This document shows, piece by piece, positions 20,322 through 25,365 of a DNA stretch of 25,365 nucleotides. Under the pieces are notes generated by a model. The model was given only the letters and a program-made list of their open reading frames with translations, had not been told where the DNA came from and ran no database searches. Each line of letters begins with the position of its first letter. Position 1 is the first letter of the stretch. Made by a program: the position numbers and the translations under genes. Origin of the DNA: a virus. The DNA is taken from the IMG/VR virus record IMGVR_UViG_3300009184_000195, positions 1 to 25,365 of that record; one strand, 5' to 3'.

Positions 20322-21374
20322 TTAAGCGAGAATATTGCCGTAGTCGGCAGCGCTGCCATAAAGACTAGGAGCTGACGTTGAGCCACCGCTCCATGACTTC
20401 AACAAAGCACTTACAGCATCAGTAGCCCCTGCAATAGTTCCTGTTGTAGCTGCGTTTTGAGCTGTCAATCCTGTCTGTTGTGTACCAGCTGCTTGTTGAG
20501 CTGCGGAATTCAAGATTTGAGCAACATTACTGCCTGAAGTAGCTTGTTTAGCACCCAAGGCAGTAGACAAGTCAAACGGATTCTGACCGAGAGCTTCAGT
20601 CGTTGCAGCACTAGCCAAAGCAGTGTTGAAAGGCTGATAAGCAGCATTCTGCAAGCCGTAACCTTGATTAGCCAAGTTCAAGCCGCCTGTCATCAAGCCT
20701 TGACCGAATGTAGTCTGTGCCATTCCTTGCTGTTGAGCTTGAGCAGCCAAATTAGCATTAGTTCCAGCCAATGAGTTATAGTAAGCAGCCAACTGAGGAT
20801 TAGTAGCAGCTAAGCCTGTAGCACCCGGCCCTGTTGTGTAACCTTGGTTAGTACCACCCACTGCCAGACCGCCACGGCCTAGTTGGAACTGTTGATTCTG
20901 AATCTGAGCTAACTGTTGTTCCTGACCGGGGGCCAAGAGTTGCTGCTGTTGTTTTAAGTACTGCGCAGCAGCAGCTTGAGGGGACTCAGCAACGTATCCC
21001 TGACCTAGTTTAAACAGGCCAGCAGCGCCTGTATTAGCTTGCTGTTGAAGGGTATTAGCGCCTGCGATATTAGTTAGGTTCTGTCCTGCGTAGTTGAGCA
21101 AGCCTTCTCTAGCGGCTGCAATGTCAGGAGCGACTTGGTAGCCAGCACCGATAAGGTTACCGTCAGGGCCATACTGAAAGCCTGAAGTACCGAAGCGAGA
21201 GGTGACACCAACAGGACGGAACTGAGCATTATTAGCTGCTTGTTGTCCTAGGGCAAGTTGTTGCTGTGCTAGGGTATTCTGTCCCCCAGCTACTTGGTTA
21301 GCTGCAATTCCAGTACCTAATAGGTTTACATTTGCTGTTAAAAGACCTGTGTAGTCTGTTGGGTTAGTAGCCAT
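20322..21374 (-). CDS. Gln/Ala/Gly-rich structural protein (350 residues)
   Basis: Strongly biased composition (GGQNTLAQQQLALGQQAAN, QQQQLLAPGQEQQ, AAQAQQQG) with repeated short GLxxAxQ-like units and no membrane helix except possibly around GAATGTIAGATDAVSALL. Such low-complexity proteins occur among podovirus internal or tail-core components. The ATG overlaps the stop of the upstream small gene by one base (TAATG). No family is named with confidence. Confidence 0.6.
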   Translation of the reverse strand: MATNPTDYTGLLTANVNLLGTGIAANQVAGGQNTLAQQQLALGQQAANNAQFRPVGVTSRFGTSGFQYGPDGNLIGAGYQVAPDIAAAREGLLNYAGQNLTNIAGANTLQQQANTGAAGLFKLGQGYVAESPQAAAAQYLKQQQQLLAPGQEQQLAQIQNQQFQLGRGGLAVGGTNQGYTTGPGATGLAATNPQLAAYYNSLAGTNANLAAQAQQQGMAQTTFGQGLMTGGLNLANQGYGLQNAAYQPFNTALASAATTEALGQNPFDLSTALGAKQATSGSNVAQILNSAAQQAAGTQQTGLTAQNAATTGTIAGATDAVSALLKSWSGGSTSAPSLYGSAADYGNILA

Positions 21375-21604
21375 TAGTATGTGCCTCCGTCGACAGTAGC
21401 TGTAAATGTTCCTGAGACAGAAAGGTTCACAGCTGTGGCGCTACCTGTCAGAGTTGAGTTGTTAGCATCTGCCTTGCTTGTGATAGCTGAGGCGATAGCA
21501 TCGTATTCAGTGTTAATCTCAGTGCCCTTGATAATCTTACCTGCATTACCAGAGTTAAGAGCATCCTTGGCAGCAAAGTTAGTGCTTTTTGTGTAATTTG
21601 ACAT
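21374..21604 (-). CDS. 76-residue tail-fibre-like N-terminal module
   Basis: The product opens MSNYTKSTNFAAKDALNSGN and continues AGKIIKGTEINTEYDAIASA, a pattern that also opens many phage tail fibre or tail spike proteins, followed by SKADANNSTLTGSATAVNLS and a strand-rich end. In fibres this module is followed by a long shaft; here the gene stops after 76 residues. It may be a short adaptor joining the tail to a separately encoded fibre, or the remnant of a longer gene. Confidence 0.55.
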   Translation of the reverse strand: MSNYTKSTNFAAKDALNSGNAGKIIKGTEINTEYDAIASAITSKADANNSTLTGSATAVNLSVSGTFTATVDGGTY

Positions 21605-21605
21605 G

Positions 21606-23144
21606 TTACTGTGTTCTTCCTGCTTTTACGTAGACATCGAGCTTTTGAATTGATATGGCCTTACTATTAACTGTGGTCTCGAAACCTAGCTGTAAGGTTC
21701 GACCTGTACCGCCTACGTTAATAATCTTATTGTCGAATGCTGAACCACCGTACTCACCGATGTTGTCCTCAGCAATGTTGTACTCAGCTACAGAAGCGTT
21801 AGCTAAGTTAAAGTTACGACTGTTCAAGATGTCGCTAAAGTCAAAGCCAAAGCGCATAACGACAGGATATCCACCACCGCCAATGACAGTAACACCAACC
21901 TTCTTCAATATCTTCAATGTAGTTGGGCTACCGAAGTCAAAGTAGTTGGTGTAGTACTTCAATAAGTAGGTGCTGGCGTTGTCTAAGTAACCACCATAGA
22001 TGCCTACGTATCCAGCCTTACCAAACAATACAGACTTATTCCTTGTGTACTTCATGGCGTAAGGGATAGAACCGTCCCAAGTAGTTACCCTAGCAGCCCC
22101 ATTCTGGAGAACTCCTCGCATATCGAAACAATAGACAAGACCACGAGTAGGGAGAGCAAGCAGATAGAAGGCATCTTTATCGCTATATACAGCACTGATC
22201 TCATCCTCTGTTTCAAGTGAAATCTCAGCCACTAAGTCATCTCGGACGTTAGCGCTAATGTCTCTCATAGGAGCTGACTTCTCTTGGACTGTACGCTGCA
22301 TTGAACGCACACCTGAGTCACTAAGGAAAATAATGTCAGCGCCAGTGACTACAACGCTATCTCTAGCCATACAGCCAACACCAGTTAAAGTATCAGCTAG
22401 TTTTAGATTGGTAGTGTCATCAGCATTAGCGTAAATCAGTATCTGTCTACGACCGAAGATGTACAGGTAGTGGTTATGGATAGCCATGCTCATGATCTCA
22501 TCAGCACCGTTAGGCCATACCTGAGAGACATCCAAGCTACCTGAGCTACCCGCTGTGAATACCTGACCGGACAGAAGATCACTGAATTGAACAGTATTCT
22601 TGTCTGTAGTTGTATTGGCTGACCATGTGCGACCGTAGGCGCTAATGACAATGTTAGCATTCTGGACAGTACCTGCGTACCCTGAAAGCTCCGATACTTT
22701 CTTAAATGTAGTTGTGGACACAGCAGGGTCAAACACTAGAGGAACATGACCAGATTGATACAGGTATAGTCTACCGTTCAAGGGAGCCATCATCCAGTTA
22801 GATGCTGTAATCGTAGGAGCTGAACCTCCACCGCCGTAGGTTAGCTTAGTAAGAGTAGTACCAACTAACTTAAATAGGAAGTTATTACCACCGGCAATGA
22901 TGTAGCTAGTACCGTCATTGGTAATCAACTCACCAATAGAATGTACCTGAGCTGTGCCTAAGTCAGAATTAGTGGCATGGCCTGCTGTCCAACCTTTACG
23001 AGCACCGATACGACCGAACTTGTCGATAACGCAGTTGTTAGCAACAGTCGCGTACCCATTGTCAAGACTCACTGAGCTATCTTGAGTATTCAGGCCGTTA
23101 AAACCCGGAGCAGCGATAGAGGTTGTTAAAAGCTTTTCAGCCAT
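21606..23144 (-). CDS. Beta-rich tail protein, nozzle-like (512 residues)
   Basis: The protein opens with LLTTSIAAPGFNGLNTQDSS and is built of many short strands with repeated WxxG-like and aromatic turns (NFLFKLVGTTLTKL, IHNHYLYIFGRRQILIY, VYSDKDAFYLLALPTRG), the usual look of a propeller-type tail tube or nozzle protein in short-tailed phages (the role of T7 gp12). It has no enzymatic motif. It follows the adaptor gene after two bases in the order adaptor then nozzle, which supports the call. Confidence 0.7.
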   Translation of the reverse strand: MAEKLLTTSIAAPGFNGLNTQDSSVSLDNGYATVANNCVIDKFGRIGARKGWTAGHATNSDLGTAQVHSIGELITNDGTSYIIAGGNNFLFKLVGTTLTKLTYGGGGSAPTITASNWMMAPLNGRLYLYQSGHVPLVFDPAVSTTTFKKVSELSGYAGTVQNANIVISAYGRTWSANTTTDKNTVQFSDLLSGQVFTAGSSGSLDVSQVWPNGADEIMSMAIHNHYLYIFGRRQILIYANADDTTNLKLADTLTGVGCMARDSVVVTGADIIFLSDSGVRSMQRTVQEKSAPMRDISANVRDDLVAEISLETEDEISAVYSDKDAFYLLALPTRGLVYCFDMRGVLQNGAARVTTWDGSIPYAMKYTRNKSVLFGKAGYVGIYGGYLDNASTYLLKYYTNYFDFGSPTTLKILKKVGVTVIGGGGYPVVMRFGFDFSDILNSRNFNLANASVAEYNIAEDNIGEYGGSAFDNKIINVGGTGRTLQLGFETTVNSKAISIQKLDVYVKAGRTQ

Positions 23145-23146
23145 GA

Positions 23147-23800
23147 TTACACTGGTGCCCAGTTAGTAGAGTATTCGTCACGAGTGCCCTCTAGAGCCAC
23201 AGCATCAGCCAAGGCTAGACGGTACATTTGATATGCCTCAGAAGCTTGTACGCCTCCGTCCTCACCCCGTTCAGCAATAGCCTTAGAGTAAGCCAATAGT
23301 TGTACTAAGTGCGGAGGAACTTTGATTATATCACTACTATTAGAAAAGTCAAGTTGTGGGATGAATAACTCGAACCGTAAGTTGTATACTGCATCAGGTA
23401 GAGGCCACACTTCAACTTTAGTGTCTCCGTTACTGTCCACGCCACGGTAGCAATATCTAGTAGGAGCTGCTCGTTGAGTTGTACCGATGTAGTACTGTCT
23501 GTTAATCCAGTTAGGATCAGTAGCTATCATCCCAATGTCTTGAGTGTCATTGATGACATCTTGGGTCTTGAAACGACTACCGATACCCGTCAAAGAGTAA
23601 GCACGAGTACCAGCTACAGTTGCTAAAGTGATAGTAGCATCTAAGGCATTCCAGTCGTAGGCGTCCTCTACTTCCCTTTTAGCATCGTTAACGAAGACAC
23701 CAATGAGAGAAGAATAAGGCGTATCGGACACAGCGGTAACCTCAGTCTCACGTAAGCGAGTAAGGACGTTGTTGACTATCTGTAAGTACGTAGTTGCCAT
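23147..23800 (-). CDS. Head-tail adaptor (T7 gp11-role, SU10-adaptor-like)
   Basis: The opening MATTYLQIVNNVLTRLRETE, followed by SSLIGVFVNDAKREVEDAYDW and a strand section (GTRAYSL, STRFK-like GIGSRFKTQDV, VWPLPDAVYNLRFELF), is the typical pattern of podovirus adaptor proteins that bind the portal. The C-terminal helix (VQLLAYSKAIAERGEDGG) is also usual. Length 217 residues. Its place directly upstream of the nozzle-like gene agrees. Confidence 0.8.
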   Translation of the reverse strand: MATTYLQIVNNVLTRLRETEVTAVSDTPYSSLIGVFVNDAKREVEDAYDWNALDATITLATVAGTRAYSLTGIGSRFKTQDVINDTQDIGMIATDPNWINRQYYIGTTQRAAPTRYCYRGVDSNGDTKVEVWPLPDAVYNLRFELFIPQLDFSNSSDIIKVPPHLVQLLAYSKAIAERGEDGGVQASEAYQMYRLALADAVALEGTRDEYSTNWAPV

Positions 23801-23803
23801 TTA

Positions 23804-24142
23804 TTAGAATCCTTGTTTCTTCTCAAGCTCAAATGTGCAGATAATACCGAAAGCACTATTTGCCTCAGTAGTCATGTGTATTTGATCGCCTTCTTCTAAT
23901 ACTATACCTGTATTGGTAGTATTAAACTGGTAGTACATCTTAGATGTAAAGTTAAGTTGCTCTAAGAGTGCAATGTGTGTAGTTGCGCTTGTGTCGTACC
24001 AATCAATAGATAATGTCTTATTTGTACCTAGTGTATTATGTGCGTAAATCAGAGTACATATTGCTGTGTAGCCCGTTGGAACTGTGTAGACTGTTGTCTC
24101 TACACCGGCAGCTAAGTTTTTACCTACTGATATAACTCTCAT
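23804..24142 (-). CDS. 112-residue beta-rich virion-type protein
   Basis: The protein consists of alternating strands (TTVYTVPTGYTAICTLIYAH, LSIDWYD, YYQFNTTNTGIVLEEGDQIH) and ends in ICTFELEKKQGF. This jelly-roll-like pattern, with VPxGYTA and LxxGDxI turns, is common in small phage decoration or tail-associated proteins. The exact role is unknown. Confidence 0.6.
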   Translation of the reverse strand: MRVISVGKNLAAGVETTVYTVPTGYTAICTLIYAHNTLGTNKTLSIDWYDTSATTHIALLEQLNFTSKMYYQFNTTNTGIVLEEGDQIHMTTEANSAFGIICTFELEKKQGF

Positions 24143-24144
24143 GG

Positions 24145-24333
24145 TTACTTCTTCTTATTTGGCTTCTTAGCCATGCCAGCCTCAGACAGGGCAATAGCGA
24201 TAGCTTGCTTACGGTTAGTAACTACAGGGCCAGACTTAGAACCTGAATGCAATTCACCAGCTTTATACTCGTGCATTACCTTGCCTGTTTTAGCCATCTT
24301 ACCCGCTTTGGTTTTAGGTTTCATAGTTGCCAT
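24145..24333 (-). CDS. DUF6496-like basic small protein
   Basis: The 62-residue product is very basic (MATMKPKTKAGKMAKTGKVM, ending AKKPNKKK) and contains HEYKAGELHSGSKSGPVV followed by NRKQAIAIALSEAGMA, matching the short DUF6496-type motif found in many phage and bacterial proteins. The role is not known to me; the charge suggests nucleic-acid or capsid contact. It lies among structural genes. Confidence 0.7.
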   Translation of the reverse strand: MATMKPKTKAGKMAKTGKVMHEYKAGELHSGSKSGPVVTNRKQAIAIALSEAGMAKKPNKKK

Positions 24334-24337
24334 GATA

Positions 24338-24610
24338 TTAAGTACTTGCTTTCACAGTGATAGTGCCTGAAACGTATACGGTCACGTTAGCACGGATATA
24401 AGGAGGAGGAGTAGCGATAGTAACCATACCATCGGCTGTAAGAGCTGTAGCGAGAGTAGACCAAGTTGTGTTGTCTACGCTACCTTGAACAGTTACAGTA
24501 GCTGATGTGATCCCTGATACTTGAATGAAAGCAGGTTTATTGCTATCAGTACCCATTGAAATAGAAGCACCTGTAGCGGTGACTGCGTTGAGAAGAGTTG
24601 CTAATGCCAT
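24338..24610 (-). CDS. 90-residue beta-rich virion-type protein
   Basis: Small, Thr/Val/Ala-rich and strand-rich (FIQVSGITSATVTVQGSVDN, PYIRANVTVYVSGTITV). The SVDNTTW and PPYIRANV patterns resemble short phage structural proteins of unknown role, often near neck or tail genes. No signal peptide or membrane helix is convincing. The ribosome site is the AAGGAC located about six bases before the start. Confidence 0.6.
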   Translation of the reverse strand: MALATLLNAVTATGASISMGTDSNKPAFIQVSGITSATVTVQGSVDNTTWSTLATALTADGMVTIATPPPYIRANVTVYVSGTITVKAST

Positions 24611-24634
24611 GATTATAGTCCTTTATTATTACGA

Positions 24635-24838
24635 TTAAATACCTAGAAGTTTCTTGAAGAATTCAGCACCGACACCGGGGCCAAGAAGAACGACAGCCAT
24701 AACTGCGTACAACAAGTACTCAATCTTGGTCATGCGCTTATCGCCCTTGTCAAGCGATTCGTTAATCTTTTCGTAGCGCTGTGCACATACAGCCTCGTGA
24801 GTAGTCAATCTAGCGTCCGTTGCGTCAACTGTATTCAT
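24635..24838 (-). CDS. 67-residue XhlA/holin-like coiled coil with C-terminal TM
   Basis: The N-terminal helix (DATDARLTTHEAVCAQRYEK) and linker (INESLDKGDKRMTKIEY) resemble XhlA-type small phage proteins, which place a short coiled coil before one membrane helix (41-58 here) and a basic end (FFKKLLGI). Such proteins assist lysis in some phages. Here the gene lies among structural genes far from the main lysis cassette, so another membrane role is possible. Confidence 0.6.
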   Translation of the reverse strand: MNTVDATDARLTTHEAVCAQRYEKINESLDKGDKRMTKIEYLLYAVMAVVLLGPGVGAEFFKKLLGI

Positions 24839-24841
24839 ACA

Positions 24842-25345
24842 TTACTCAGTAGGTTTAGTAGGCCAAACGATATCCCAAGGGAAAGTCTCTTGAGCTGTCA
24901 CATCACGCAATGCTTGACGGTATGTAGCCCATGCTGCACCGTTTACAGGAGCATCAGTCAACTGTGTCCAATCAGTCTCAGCCAGCTTCTTAGTACGCTC
25001 ATCACGCACTGACTTGGCTTGTTCTGCGTCTTTAGCAGCTTTGTAAGCAGCTTCATTCTCAGCAGCAGTGGTTACGTTGCCATCAGCGTCTTCAGTGTCA
25101 AAGAACGATGGGCCTAGATTCCACTTAGTGAACCACTGACCATTGATCTGCTCGATACCACCGTAGACTGAGAACTGATAGCGAGTCCCCCCAGTAGCTT
25201 GTGGGCCTTCAAAGATCACAGAAGCACCTAGAGACTCTAGGACTTCAGTCGTTGTCGTATCCCATGATGGGCCACCATTGGCTTTGATGTGTGTACGGAA
25301 CTCGCTCTCGTACATTACTTGACCGTCTTGTGTTCTGATTTGCAT
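24842..25345 (-). CDS. Tail fibre assembly chaperone-like protein
   Basis: The C-terminal half has the typical phage tail assembly chaperone pattern: a charged helix (AAYKAAKDAEQAKSVRDERT), LAETDWTQLTDAPVNGA, WATYRQALRDVTAQETFP and WDIVWPTKP. The N-terminal half is beta-rich. Such proteins usually help fold the product of the tail fibre gene immediately upstream, which would lie beyond the right edge. AAGGA lies six bases before the ATG, and the last 20 bases of the window hold the ribosome site and possibly the end of that upstream gene. Confidence 0.75.
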   Translation of the reverse strand: MQIRTQDGQVMYESEFRTHIKANGGPSWDTTTTEVLESLGASVIFEGPQATGGTRYQFSVYGGIEQINGQWFTKWNLGPSFFDTEDADGNVTTAAENEAAYKAAKDAEQAKSVRDERTKKLAETDWTQLTDAPVNGAAWATYRQALRDVTAQETFPWDIVWPTKPTE

Positions 25346-25365
25346 ATGATTCCTTACGCTATTGC

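Overview
The window is part of a tailed-phage genome, most likely a podovirus-like virus of a Gram-negative (probably proteobacterial) host. It carries a T7-type replisome (fused primase-helicase, family A DNA polymerase, 5'-3' exonuclease, endonuclease I). It also has a short-tail set (adaptor, nozzle-like and internal virion-like proteins), a terminase pair, and a GTA-type 3-TM holin with an M15 peptidase. No integrase, repressor, tRNA or single-subunit RNA polymerase is visible. Host assignment rests only on family resemblance and is weak.

The layout is two opposed gene blocks. At the left edge, leftward genes encode the start of the large terminase (1-200, cut by the edge) and the small terminase (197-604). 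Positions 605-1660 are a control region of about 1 kb with repeats, palindromes and candidate promoters in both directions. From 1661 to 14684 everything reads rightward. Early genes of mostly unknown function come first (1661-5329), many tiny and joined by ATGA-type overlaps. Then come primase-helicase, two small genes, DNA polymerase, a likely ssDNA-binding protein, exonuclease, a HExxH protein, endonuclease I, two small genes, a metallophosphoesterase, a DUF3310 protein and a class II (B12-dependent) ribonucleotide reductase. A strong terminator at 14693-14717 separates this block from the convergent leftward block.

The leftward block, read from right to left, runs from a tail-assembly-chaperone-like gene (25345) through small structural genes, the adaptor (23800), a large nozzle-like protein (23144), and two or three internal virion-like proteins. 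It ends in the lysis genes next to the terminator. If the genome is drawn as a circle, the late genes continue from the left edge (terminase, then presumably portal and capsid) back to the right edge.

Points that stand out: a mirror-spaced array of six ATTAAAG repeats at 4589-4667; iteron-like boxes and a 39-bp palindrome in the divergent control region; a duplicated translation leader in front of two early genes; a likely T7-4B-style internal start in the primase-helicase gene; a T7-type polymerase that seems to lack the thioredoxin-binding insertion; a HExxH protein wedged between exonuclease and endonuclease; overlapping membrane-protein genes in the lysis region; and an 842-residue virion protein carrying the same short motif at both ends.
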